Below, in pieces: positions 15,516 through 24,059 of a stretch of DNA of 64,000 bases (position 1 is its first letter; every line of letters starts with the position of its first letter). Source of the DNA: Hypericibacter adhaerens. Lineage in GTDB: Bacteria; Pseudomonadota; Alphaproteobacteria; Dongiales; Dongiaceae. Under the pieces are notes generated by a model that was not told the origin of the DNA, made no database searches, and was given only the letters and a program-made list of their open reading frames with translations. Location of the stretch: positions 2,879,001 through 2,943,000 of the forward strand of contig NZ_CP042582.1 of NCBI RefSeq assembly GCF_008728835.1. Direction: 5' to 3'. The position numbers were made by a program, and so were the translations under genes.

Positions 15516-17237
15516 TCAGCCCCAGCTTTCGCGATAGCCGGCGCGGCGCGCCCTGAGATTGGGCCGATCGGACGATTCGGTCGGCAGCTCCAGCGGCGGC
15601 TTGTAGGCCGGCAGGTCCGCCGGCCGGCCGAACAGCCAGCCCTGCCCCAGCTCCACGCCGATCGCGCGCAGAGCGGCCGCCTCCTCCACGGTCTCGATCT
15701 GCTCGGCGACCGTGCGAACGCCCAGCTTGCGGCAGAGTTCGACCAGGCTTTCGATCATGGCCTTGTCGCGCTGGTCCTTGAGCACCCGGCGGACATAGAG
15801 GCCGTCGATCTTCACCCAATCGACCTTGAGGGCCCGCAGATACTGGAAGGAAGCCGCCCCGGCACCGAAATCGTCGAGGCAGACCTCGAAGCCCTTCTGG
15901 CGGATCCGCTGCACGATCGCGTCGAGGCGGGTCAGGTCCTTGATCTCGGCGCTCTCCGTGATCTCGAGCGCCAGCCGCTTCGCCAGCTTGGGATGCTGCG
16001 TCAGCTCGCGCTGCACCAGCCCGGCGAAGAGGTCGCTCCCCAGGGACCGGCCCGAGATGTTGACCGCGACCGTCAGCCGGGGGTCGGTCTCGCGCGCCTC
16101 CAGCATGCCGCAGACCTTCATCAGCACCGCGATGTCGAAATCCTCGACCAGCCCGGTCTCCTCGGCGAAGCGGATGGCCTCGTAGGGCGAGGTTTCCGCC
16201 TCGAACCGGCTCAGCACCTCGAAATGATGCAGGGACTTGTCGCGCAGCGTGACGATCGGCTGATAGACGATCTTGAAATCGTCATGCTTGACCATGCGCC
16301 CGAAGGCGTCGATCCGCTCCATCGTGGCATTGACCAGCGCGTCGAAGGTCGCGGCCAGGCCGCCATCGACCGCCGCCTCGGTGCCGCCTTCCGCCATCCG
16401 GTCGATGCTGTATTTGACCGCGCGCACGATGCCTTCCGGGCTGAGCTCGCCCGCCGACATTTCCATGGTGCGGCTGATCGGCACGATGCCCTGGCCGTCG
16501 CGATCGGCTTCTTTCGTCAGCTTCTGGATCGCATGGGCGACAGCCTGGGTCGGCTTGTCCGCCTCGTGCAGATAGCCGAACTGCTCGTCGGCGAACTGGC
16601 CCGCGGTCTGGCCGTCGAGCGACCCGGCGCGCAAGGCGGCACCGATCCGCTGCATCAGGCTGCGCGCGGAATTGTCGTCGAGGCGCCCCTTGAGGCGTGT
16701 CAGCCCGGGCAGCTCGAGGAAGGTCAGGGCGAGGCGCAGATCGAGCGCCTTCGAGGCGGCGACGATCTCCGCCGTCCGGTCGCCCAGGGAGTCCTTGTTG
16801 AGCAGGCCGTTCGGGCCGCTGGCCACCGGCGCCTTCACGGACGAGAACGCGCCGGCCGTCAGCTGCGAGAGCGCGCAGGCGATGCGGTCGGGCTGCTGCG
16901 GCAGGCGGCAGGCATTGAACAGGACGCGGCGGTTGATCTCGGGACGGCGGCCCCGCAGGCGGACCATGACCGGGCCGTAGCGGCCGCCGACATCGAGCGC
17001 CTCGACCAGGGCCTCGACCAGCGGCGCATCCTCCTCGGCGACAAGATCGCGCCAGCGGCGGCCTTCGAGGGTCTTTTCGTCCTCGTCGAAGAAGATGTTC
17101 GCCGCACCGATCGCAAAGCTGACACGGCCCTCCGCATCCAGCTCGATCAGGAGATCGGCAGCGGCAAAGGCGAAGGCCATGTAGCGGATGGTCTGCGACG
17201 TCACAGGCCGCACGGGCTCCAGACGGATCAGGGCCAT
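15516..17237 (-). CDS. EAL-domain protein with N-terminal PAS-like region
   Basis: About 573 residues: a PAS-like domain first (ADLLIELDAEGRVSFAIG), a middle part that may be a degenerate GGDEF region, and a C-terminal EAL domain for c-di-GMP hydrolysis or binding. In the EAL part, the signature glutamate is in FEVLSRFE, and NISGRSL, ITESAE, DDFGAGAASF and EQIET match metal- and substrate-binding segments, so activity is plausible although the motif reads EVL rather than EAL. The ATG at 17237 has no clear ribosome site; a TTG at 17285 is in frame and lies just after a hairpin. The gap of 188 bases to the kinase gene holds nothing recognisable. Confidence 0.82.
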   Translation of the reverse strand: MALIRLEPVRPVTSQTIRYMAFAFAAADLLIELDAEGRVSFAIGAANIFFDEDEKTLEGRRWRDLVAEEDAPLVEALVEALDVGGRYGPVMVRLRGRRPEINRRVLFNACRLPQQPDRIACALSQLTAGAFSSVKAPVASGPNGLLNKDSLGDRTAEIVAASKALDLRLALTFLELPGLTRLKGRLDDNSARSLMQRIGAALRAGSLDGQTAGQFADEQFGYLHEADKPTQAVAHAIQKLTKEADRDGQGIVPISRTMEMSAGELSPEGIVRAVKYSIDRMAEGGTEAAVDGGLAATFDALVNATMERIDAFGRMVKHDDFKIVYQPIVTLRDKSLHHFEVLSRFEAETSPYEAIRFAEETGLVEDFDIAVLMKVCGMLEARETDPRLTVAVNISGRSLGSDLFAGLVQRELTQHPKLAKRLALEITESAEIKDLTRLDAIVQRIRQKGFEVCLDDFGAGAASFQYLRALKVDWVKIDGLYVRRVLKDQRDKAMIESLVELCRKLGVRTVAEQIETVEEAAALRAIGVELGQGWLFGRPADLPAYKPPLELPTESSDRPNLRARRAGYRESWG

Positions 17238-17293
17238 TAGAAGCTGGCTGGGATTGGTTGAGGAAGCATGAAGGTTGTGGAGCAAAGTCCATT

Positions 17294-17319
17294 AAAACCC
17301 GCCCCTTAGCGGGGGTTTT
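17294..17319. promoter_or_regulatory. Imperfect hairpin ending in TTTT, upstream of the EAL gene
   Basis: AAAACCC (17294-17300) pairs with GGGTTTT (17313-17319) around a GC-rich interior. It lies between the divergent EAL and ModE-like genes, close to the possible TTG start of the EAL gene. It may be a leader structure or a terminator of an unseen transcript. Confidence 0.35.
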
Positions 17320-17492
17320 AGCGTGAGAACAGATGCCAATCGCGGCGTCCGGCCTTTCGCCCGCGCGTGCCGGCAGCGACCCGCCGAGCCCAAAGAACGC
17401 CGCTTTGTCAAAGGTCTGCTGTCCCTTAATCTCCGCCGGGAGGCAGCTTCGGGAACCCTCGGGGGTGAAGCGGCCGCAACAGGGGGACCATC

Positions 17493-17927
17493 TTGACCAC
17501 GCCACCAACACGTCGCCGGCCGGCTGCCAAATCTTCCGTTTCGGAGCCGCCGGCGTCATTGAAATCCGCCCATGAGCTCGCCATCCGGCTCACCCTGGCC
17601 CCCGGCCTCATGATCGGTCCCGGCAAGATCGCGCTGCTGGAGCGGGTCCGCGACGAAGGCTCGATCTCCGCCGCCGCCCGGGCCATGGGCATGAGCTACA
17701 AGCGGGCCTGGGAGCTGGTGGACGAGATGAACTCGACCTTCACCAAGCCGCCGGTCCTGACCAGCAAGGGCGGCAAGGCCGGCGGCGGCGCCCTGCTCAG
17801 CGATCTTGGGGTCGAGCTGATCCGGGCCTATCGCGCGCTGGAAGAAGCCGCGCTGCGTACTTTCCACACGCAGTTCACCGAGCTGCGTCCCAAGCTGCGC
17901 AAGCGCTCCGCCCGGAACAGCCACTGA
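17493..17927 (+). CDS. ModE-type molybdenum-responsive winged-helix protein (N-terminal domain only)
   Basis: A 144-residue DNA-binding protein with the ModE/LysR-like winged helix: IGPGKIALLERVRDEGSI, then AAARAMGMSYKRAWELVDEM and a wing with TSKGGKAGGGALLSDLG. It lacks the C-terminal molybdate-binding (Mop) domains of full ModE, like several short alphaproteobacterial homologues. It is convergent with modC, 14 bases separating the stops, which supports a role in molybdate metabolism. The TTG start at 17493 is chosen because AGGGGG lies about six bases upstream and no ATG occurs early in the frame. Confidence 0.85.
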   Translation: MTTPPTRRRPAAKSSVSEPPASLKSAHELAIRLTLAPGLMIGPGKIALLERVRDEGSISAAARAMGMSYKRAWELVDEMNSTFTKPPVLTSKGGKAGGGALLSDLGVELIRAYRALEEAALRTFHTQFTELRPKLRKRSARNSH

Positions 17928-17941
17928 CCCTTCGGCCGCGA

Positions 17942-19081
17942 TCAGATCTCCTCGGGCTTGCGGCCGGGTCGCCCCGGATAGTGGCCGATGCTTCTGTCGT
18001 CGATGGCGACGGTCTTGACGACAGCAAAGACCTCGCGCCCTGGCGCCAGCCCCAGCTGGTGGATCGAGCGCCGGGTGATGCGGGCCCGGATGGTCCCGGC
18101 GCCCGAGCCGCTCCCGCCGACCAGGATCGTGGCTTCGCCGGTGGAATGCCCGTCGTCCCGCAGCGTGGCGATGCGCCCGGCGAGGATGTTCAGGGCGCTG
18201 ATATGGGCGGGCCGCTCGGTCGCGATCATCACGTCGCGCGACTGGACCAGCACCCGCAGCCGGCTCCCGACCGCGCTGTCGAGATGCGGCACCCGCAGCA
18301 CCCCGCCGGCGGTTTCGAGCTCGGTCAGGCCGAACTCGGCATCATGCGCCGCGACACGCGCCTCGAGGACGGAGCCGCCCTCGGGGTGACCGGTCGCCGG
18401 AAACAGATCGGAGCGCTCCATCACCGCCTCGACGGAGCCGGCGGCCGTGACCTTGCCTTCAGCCAGGACGACCATGGTCGTTGCCAGCCGGATCACCTCC
18501 GGCAGGGAATGGCTGACATAGAGGATGGGCAAGTCGAGCCCGTCACGCAGCCGTTCGAGGTAAGGCAGGATCTCGCCCTTGCGCGCATCGTCGAGCGACG
18601 CCAGGGGCTCGTCCATGAGCAGGATCGCGGGATCCGACAGGATGGCCCGGCCGATCGCCACGCGCTGCTTCTCGCCGCCCGACAGGGATGAAGGCCGACG
18701 CGGCAGGAGATCGCCGATCCCCAGCAGCTCGACGATCTGATCGACCGATCCGAGGCGGAAGCCGCGGCCGCGGAACCAGGAGCCATAGAGGAGGTTCTGG
18801 CGGACGGTGAGATGGGGAAACAGCCGGCTCTCCTGGAAGACATAGCCGACGCGGCGGCGGTGGCTGGGCAGATCGATCCCGGCCTCGCTGTCGAACAGCG
18901 CGCGGCCATCGACGAGGATCCGTCCGCGGTCCGGGCGGACGAGGCCCGCCACCATGTTGATCAAGGTGGTCTTGCCCGAGCCCGAATGGCCGAACAGGGC
19001 GGTGACGCCGGAACCGGTATGGAAGGAAGCCACCAGATCGAAGGAAGGCCGCGCCAGCGCGACATCGACCTCGAGCGTCAC
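17942..19081 (-). CDS. modC: Molybdate ABC transporter ATP-binding protein
   Basis: The cytoplasmic ATPase of the molybdate importer, 379 residues. It has Walker A GHSGSGKTT near residue 32, the signature LSGGEKQR, Walker B ILLMDEP and the switch histidine in YVSHS. The C-terminal third (after about residue 230) is the Mop/TOBE molybdate-binding domain typical of ModC. Its start overlaps the modB stop by 4 bases. Together with modA and modB it forms a compact operon transcribed on the minus strand. Length and domain order are as expected. Confidence 0.95.
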   Translation of the reverse strand: MTLEVDVALARPSFDLVASFHTGSGVTALFGHSGSGKTTLINMVAGLVRPDRGRILVDGRALFDSEAGIDLPSHRRRVGYVFQESRLFPHLTVRQNLLYGSWFRGRGFRLGSVDQIVELLGIGDLLPRRPSSLSGGEKQRVAIGRAILSDPAILLMDEPLASLDDARKGEILPYLERLRDGLDLPILYVSHSLPEVIRLATTMVVLAEGKVTAAGSVEAVMERSDLFPATGHPEGGSVLEARVAAHDAEFGLTELETAGGVLRVPHLDSAVGSRLRVLVQSRDVMIATERPAHISALNILAGRIATLRDDGHSTGEATILVGGSGSGAGTIRARITRRSIHQLGLAPGREVFAVVKTVAIDDRSIGHYPGRPGRKPEEI

Positions 19082-19776
19082 GACGCCACGACCCGATGGG
19101 CGAGACGGCGCGCGAAGAGCTCGGACAGGATCAGGACCGTCAGCGAAATCGCCACCGACACCAGGACCAGCCGCAGTGCCGCGGCATCGCCGCCGGGAAC
19201 CTGGGTGAAGACATAGATGGCCGTCGGCAGGGTCTGAGTCTCGCCGGGGATGTTGGAGACGAAGGTGATGGTGGCGCCGAATTCGCCGAGCGCCTTGCCG
19301 AACATCAGCGTCATGCCGGCGAGCAGGCCCGGGACCGACAAAGGCAGGGTGACCGTCAGGAACACCCAGACCGGCCCCGCGCCCAGGGTCTCGGCCGCCG
19401 ATTCCAGCCGCCGGTCGACGGCCTCGATCGAGAGCCGCACGGCCCGCACCAGAAACGGAAATCCCATGACGCCGGCGGCCAGCGCCGCCCCCGTCCAGCG
19501 AAAGGCGAACACCAGGCCGATCGTGTGCTCGAGAAGCTCGCCCAGGGGTCCGCGACGGCCGAACAGCAGCAGCAGGATATAGCCGGTCACGACGGGCGGC
19601 AGGATCAGGGGCAAGTGCACCAGCCCGTTGACCAGCGACTTGCCCCAGAACTCGCAGCGGGCCAGCAGAAGAGCCACCAGCACGCCGATCGGCGTGCTGG
19701 CGAACACGGCCCAGAGAGCCACCTTCAGGCTGAGGCCGATGGCCGTCAGCTCTTCAGGGCTGAAGGAGAACGTCAC
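19078..19776 (-). CDS. modB: Molybdate ABC transporter permease
   Basis: A 232-residue inner-membrane permease of the ModB family with about five to six hydrophobic helices. The EAA-type loop contacting the ATPase reads ESAAETLGAGPVWVFLTVTL, followed by PLSVPGLLAG. The segment FGKALGEFGATITFVSNIPG is characteristic of ModB. It begins 6 bases after the modA stop and overlaps modC by 4 bases, so all three are translated from one message. Confidence 0.95.
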   Translation of the reverse strand: MTFSFSPEELTAIGLSLKVALWAVFASTPIGVLVALLLARCEFWGKSLVNGLVHLPLILPPVVTGYILLLLFGRRGPLGELLEHTIGLVFAFRWTGAALAAGVMGFPFLVRAVRLSIEAVDRRLESAAETLGAGPVWVFLTVTLPLSVPGLLAGMTLMFGKALGEFGATITFVSNIPGETQTLPTAIYVFTQVPGGDAAALRLVLVSVAISLTVLILSELFARRLAHRVVAS

Positions 19777-19782
19777 CCTCGC

Positions 19783-20580
19783 CTATTGCAGGACCTGGAA
19801 GCCCTGTCCCTCGAACGCCTTGCGGGCCTCCTCGGAGCCCAGATAATCGAGAAACGCCTTGGCATCGGGGCTGGTCGAGGAGGCGGTCAAGGCGACAGGA
19901 TAGATGATCGGAGGGTGGGTGTCGGCGGGAAAGGTGTCGACCACCTTCACCTTGGGCTCGGCGGTCGCGTCGGTCTGGTAGACGATGCCCAGCGGCGCCT
20001 CGCCCTGGGCGATGAAGGCCAGCGCGGCGCGGACGTTCTCGGCCTGGGCGACCTTGTCCTTCACGCTGTCCCAGACGCCCAGCTTCTCGAGCGCCGCCTT
20101 GCCGTACTTGCCGGCCGGCACCGAGGCCGGGTCGGCCATGGCCAGCCTGCCGTCGCCCAGCGCCTTGGCGAGATCGAAGCCCGGCGCGATCTTGATCGAG
20201 ACGCTGCTGTCGGCCGGCGCCACCAGCACCAGCGTGTTGCCGAGCAGGTTGCGGCGGGTGTCGTCGGCGATGAGTTTCTTGCCGGCCAGATAATCCATCC
20301 AGTCGAGGTCGGCCGAGATGAAGATGTCCGCGGGCGCGCCCTGCTCGATCTGCTTCGCCAGGGCCGAGCTGCCGGCATAGGAGATCGCGATCTTGTGGCC
20401 GGTCTTGGCCTCGTAGTCCTTGGCCGCCGCATCCAGCGCGTTCTTGAGGCTCGCCGCCGCGAAGACCACGGTGTCGGCCGCCCATGTGGCGACGGGCGCC
20501 ACCAGCAGTCCCAGCGCCACAACGCCCGCAAACAACGAGGCAGCGATCCCTGCGCGCCGATTTTCTCTCCGCAACGACAT
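19783..20580 (-). CDS. modA: Molybdate-binding periplasmic protein
   Basis: The 265-residue substrate-binding protein of the molybdate importer. An export signal (about residues 1-34, ending near TWAA) precedes the mature domain, which starts DTVVFAAASLKNALD. Oxyanion-binding segments seen in ModA are present, such as AASLKNAL, SYAGSSALAKQIEQGAPADIF and a later IVYQTDA. It is the first gene of modABC. The 257 bases upstream, shared with the divergent marR gene, are AT-rich; no convincing ModE box was found. Confidence 0.95.
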   Translation of the reverse strand: MSLRRENRRAGIAASLFAGVVALGLLVAPVATWAADTVVFAAASLKNALDAAAKDYEAKTGHKIAISYAGSSALAKQIEQGAPADIFISADLDWMDYLAGKKLIADDTRRNLLGNTLVLVAPADSSVSIKIAPGFDLAKALGDGRLAMADPASVPAGKYGKAALEKLGVWDSVKDKVAQAENVRAALAFIAQGEAPLGIVYQTDATAEPKVKVVDTFPADTHPPIIYPVALTASSTSPDAKAFLDYLGSEEARKAFEGQGFQVLQ

Positions 20581-20792
20581 CTTTGCTCCCCTTCCAGGTT
20601 CCTTGTAGTCGGGCGAACATATCGCACGCTATAGCTGCTTGGGAATAACGGACTGCCTGCCGTCGGCGATCAGATTCCGGTCATATAATTTACATAATAC
20701 GGCAACCCGGCAATCGGCGGCGCGCGACGGTCAACCGACCAATCGATTGATAAAACTGTTGAAAACGGATTTCTCTTGAAATCCTGGCCACC

Positions 20793-20820
20793 ATATATTA
20801 TAAGCATGCTTATCATATAT
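20793..20820. promoter_or_regulatory. 28-bp palindromic operator upstream of marR-emrAB
   Basis: The core ATAAGCATGCTTAT (20800-20813) is a perfect 14-bp palindrome and the symmetry continues to 20793 and 20820 with a single mismatch per arm. It ends 17 bases before the marR start codon, in an AT-rich stretch that stands out from the GC-rich surroundings. Position and form fit a MarR-type autoregulatory operator. Confidence 0.75.
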
Positions 20821-20837
20821 CTCGTCAGGAACCTCGG

Positions 20838-21335
20838 ATGAGCGACTACAACCCTGAGCGGAGCTTCGGCTTCCTGCTCTACGACGCCGCGCGGCTGTTG
20901 CGCCGCGACTTCGATCGTCGCGCGCGCAGCCTCGGGCTGACACGCGCGCAATGGTCCGTGCTGGCCCATCTCAAGCGCAACGAAGGCTTGCGGCAGGCCG
21001 CGGTCGCCGACACACTGGAGCTGGAGCCGATCACGCTGGTCCGGCTGCTCGACCGGCTCGAAGCCGCGGGCTGGGTCGAGCGCCGCCCGGATCCCACCGA
21101 TCGCCGGGCGCGCCAGCTCTTCCTCACCGAGAAGGCCCGTCCGGTTCTCGATCAGCTGATGGCCCTGGCGACGGAAACCCGCGCGGTCGCCCTCGCCGGC
21201 TTCTCGGAGGCCGAACGCGAGGTTCTCATCGACGCGCTCATCAAGGTCCGGGCCAATCTTAGCAGCCGCGACGTCGCCGGCGAGAAACCAGCCAACCGCC
21301 ACGCCCCATCACGACTGGCCACGCATCATGCCTGA
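20838..21335 (+). CDS. MarR-family repressor of the adjacent efflux genes
   Basis: A 165-residue winged-helix regulator. The family pattern is clear: GLTRAQWSVLAHLKRNEGL, recognition region LELEPITLVRLLDRLEAAG and the wing WVERRPDPTDRRARQLFLTEKA. It overlaps the efflux adaptor gene by 8 bases and a strong palindrome lies just upstream, so it probably represses the marR-emrA-emrB operon and releases DNA when a toxic hydrophobic compound binds. The C-terminal 20 residues beyond the usual end are polar and probably disordered. Confidence 0.93.
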   Translation: MSDYNPERSFGFLLYDAARLLRRDFDRRARSLGLTRAQWSVLAHLKRNEGLRQAAVADTLELEPITLVRLLDRLEAAGWVERRPDPTDRRARQLFLTEKARPVLDQLMALATETRAVALAGFSEAEREVLIDALIKVRANLSSRDVAGEKPANRHAPSRLATHHA

Positions 21336-22503
21336 CGGATCCAACAGCAGCGTTTCCCAGACCGGCGCCGACGATATCGTCGCCGCGCAACGCGAAGCCG
21401 CTCACCATCGCCGCCTCGCCCGCCGCCGCCTGTTGCGGCGCGTCCTGCTGCCGGCGATCCCGCTGCTGGTGCTGCTGGCGGCGGGCTACATCTATGCGAC
21501 CGGCGGCCGCTTCGTCGGCACGGACAACGCCTATGTGCGCACCCACATGGTGTCGGTCAGCGCCGACATCTCCGCGCGCGTGACCGACGTGCTGGTCCAC
21601 GAGAACGAGCATGTCGATGCCGGCCAGCCCCTGTTCGAGCTCGACAAGGAGCCGCTGAAGATCGCGCTCGCCCAGGCGAGGGCCAATCTCGAGAACGTGC
21701 GCAACAACATCCTCGCTCTCAAGGCCGCCTACAGCCAGCGCCAGGAGGATCTGCAGGCCCAGCAGACGCAGATCGACTATGCCGAGCGCGAGTACAAGCG
21801 GCGCGAGAAGATGGTCCAGACGCATGTCGTCTCGGAATCCGACTACGACCAGTCGCGCACGCAATACCAGGTGGCGGTGAGCGCCGCTGGCAGCATCAAG
21901 CAGGACATCCAGCGCATCCTGGCCGAGCTCGGCGGCAATCCCGACATCGCGCCGGAGGATCATCCGCAATATCTCGCGGCCCAGGCGCAGGTGAACCAGG
22001 CCCAGCTCGATTTCGACCGGGCCACGGTCTATGCGCCCATCGCCGGCATCGCCAGCATGGTCGATCAGCTCCGCCCCGGCGATTATGTGCGCGCCGGCGC
22101 CCCCGCCTTCAGCCTGGTCGCGTCCGACTCCCTCTGGATCGAAGCCAACATGAAGGAGACCGACCTCACCTATGTGAAGCCGGGCGACAAGGCGACGGTC
22201 ACGGTCGACACCTATCCGGGCGTCGAGTTCCCGGCGGTCGTCGACAGCGTCGGTGCGGCGACCGGCGCCGAGTTCAGCATCCTTCCGCCGCAGAACTCGT
22301 CCGGCAACTGGGTGAAGGTGGTGCAGCGCATCCCGGTCCGGCTCACGCTCGAGCCCGCGAACGACATGCCGTCCCTGCGCTCCGGCATGAGCGTGATCGT
22401 CGATATCGACACGCAGCACCACCGGCCGCTTCCGAGCCTGGTCCGCACCGCGCTCGCCTGGGTCGGCGCCGGGACCGACGAGGCGCCTGGAGACGGACAA
22501 TGA
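21328..22503 (+). CDS. emrA: EmrA-type membrane fusion protein (HlyD family)
   Basis: The periplasmic adaptor of a three-part drug efflux pump, 391 residues, the usual EmrA length. A single membrane helix (about 38-58) anchors it. TDNAYVRTHMVSVSADISARV opens the biotinyl-lipoyl half-domain, a coiled-coil hairpin follows (about 105-225), and DFDRATVYAPIAGIASM marks the second half-domain. It lies in the operon marR-emrA-emrB; its stop overlaps the emrB start by 4 bases. The outer-membrane partner is not encoded here. Confidence 0.93.
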   Translation: MPDGSNSSVSQTGADDIVAAQREAAHHRRLARRRLLRRVLLPAIPLLVLLAAGYIYATGGRFVGTDNAYVRTHMVSVSADISARVTDVLVHENEHVDAGQPLFELDKEPLKIALAQARANLENVRNNILALKAAYSQRQEDLQAQQTQIDYAEREYKRREKMVQTHVVSESDYDQSRTQYQVAVSAAGSIKQDIQRILAELGGNPDIAPEDHPQYLAAQAQVNQAQLDFDRATVYAPIAGIASMVDQLRPGDYVRAGAPAFSLVASDSLWIEANMKETDLTYVKPGDKATVTVDTYPGVEFPAVVDSVGAATGAEFSILPPQNSSGNWVKVVQRIPVRLTLEPANDMPSLRSGMSVIVDIDTQHHRPLPSLVRTALAWVGAGTDEAPGDGQ

Positions 22504-24059
22504 GCAGCGCCGCCGCCGGTCCCGCCGGCGCGGCCGCCGGCCGGATCGGCCATGTCGGGTTCATCACCGTCTGCGTGATGCTCGCGACCATCATGCAGGC
22601 GCTCGACACCACGATCGCCAACGTGGCGCTGCCGCATATGCAAGGCAGCCTGTCGGCGACCCAGGATCAGATCTCCTGGGTCCTCACTTCCTATATCGTC
22701 GCCGCCGCGATCATGACGCCGCCGACCGGCGTGCTGGCGGCGAAGCTCGGCCGCAAGCGGCTCTTCATCTGGGCCGTGGTCGGCTTCACGGTCACCTCGA
22801 TGCTCTGCGGCATCGCGACCTCGCTCGAGGAGATGGTGCTGTTCCGCCTGCTTCAGGGCGTGTTCGGCGCGGCGCTGGTGCCCCTGTCGCAGTCGGTGCT
22901 GCTCGACACCTATCCGCGCGAGAAGCATGGGCAGGCCATGGCGCTCTGGGGCGTGGGCGTGATGGTGGGGCCGATCCTGGGCCCGACCCTCGGCGGCTAC
23001 CTGACCGAGGTCTATAACTGGCGCTGGGTCTTCTACATCAACCTGCCCTTCGGCATCCTGGCCATGCTGGGCATCATGGCGTTCCTGCCCGAGACCGAGC
23101 GCGACCATCAGCGCCGCTTCGATGTCTTCGGCTTCGCCATGCTCAGCATCGCCATCGGCGCCCTGCAGATGATGCTCGATCGCGGCGAGCTGCTCGACTG
23201 GTTCGGCTCCACCGAGATCATCGTCGAGGCCGTCATATCCGGAACCTGCTTCGCCATGTTCCTGGTCCATATCTTCACCCACGAGCACCCGTTCCTGGAG
23301 CCCGCGATCTTCCGGGACCGCAATCTCTCGATCGGCCTGATTCTCATCTTCCTGGTCGGCATCATCCTGCTCGCCACCATGGCGCTGCTGCCGCCCTATC
23401 TGCAGAACCTGATGGACTATCCCGTCATCACCACGGGCTTCATCCTGGCGCCGCGCGGCGTCGGCACCATGATCGCGATGATGGTGGTGGGCAGGCTGCT
23501 CAACCATGTCGACCAGCGCGGCCTGATCGGCTTCGGCCTCGCGCTCGCGGCCTATTCGCTGTGGCAGATGGCCGGCTTCACGCCCGATGTCTCGCGGTTC
23601 GCCCTGATCGAGAGCGGCGTCATCCAGGGATTGGGGCTGGGCTTCATCTTCGTGCCGCTCAGCACCATCACCTTCTCCACCCTGGCGCCGCGCTACCGCA
23701 CCGAGGCGGCGGGGCTCTTCAGCCTGATGCGCAATGTCGGCAGCTCGATCGGCATCTCGGTCGTGATGGCGTTGCTGTCGAGCAACACCCAGATCAACCA
23801 TGCCGAGATCGCCCAGCATGTCACGCCCTTCGGCATGATGATGCAGGAACCCTGGCTGCCCGCCTTCTGGTCGCCCGCCACCCAGACCGGCGTGGCGGCG
23901 CTCAACGGCGAAGTGACGCGGCAGGCCTCGGCGATCGCCTATGTGGACGATTTCTTGCTGATGATGTGGGTGACGTTGCTGGGCGCGCCGCTCTTGCTGC
24001 TGCTGCGCAAGCCGCGCCGCTCCGGCTCCTCGGTCCCGGCCGCCGCAATGGCCGACTGA
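22500..24059 (+). CDS. emrB: EmrB-type major facilitator drug efflux transporter (DHA2, 14 helices)
   Basis: A proton-driven drug exporter of 519 residues with about 14 predicted membrane helices. Motifs include LDTTIANVALPHMQGSL in helix 1, WVLTSYIVAAAIMTPPTGVL in helix 2, the LGRKRLF loop (motif A) and GPILGPTLGGYLTE (motif C of antiporters). It works with the EmrA-type adaptor encoded just before it. The last 121 bases overlap the 3' end of the convergent LysR gene, an unusually long antisense overlap. Confidence 0.94.
   Translation: MSSAAAGPAGAAAGRIGHVGFITVCVMLATIMQALDTTIANVALPHMQGSLSATQDQISWVLTSYIVAAAIMTPPTGVLAAKLGRKRLFIWAVVGFTVTSMLCGIATSLEEMVLFRLLQGVFGAALVPLSQSVLLDTYPREKHGQAMALWGVGVMVGPILGPTLGGYLTEVYNWRWVFYINLPFGILAMLGIMAFLPETERDHQRRFDVFGFAMLSIAIGALQMMLDRGELLDWFGSTEIIVEAVISGTCFAMFLVHIFTHEHPFLEPAIFRDRNLSIGLILIFLVGIILLATMALLPPYLQNLMDYPVITTGFILAPRGVGTMIAMMVVGRLLNHVDQRGLIGFGLALAAYSLWQMAGFTPDVSRFALIESGVIQGLGLGFIFVPLSTITFSTLAPRYRTEAAGLFSLMRNVGSSIGISVVMALLSSNTQINHAEIAQHVTPFGMMMQEPWLPAFWSPATQTGVAALNGEVTRQASAIAYVDDFLLMMWVTLLGAPLLLLLRKPRRSGSSVPAAAMAD

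Noticed and set aside
20618-20634. Possible molybdate (ModE) box upstream of modA
   Set aside because: CATAT and TATAG are spaced like half-sites but do not form an inverted repeat, and flanking CG positions do not match.
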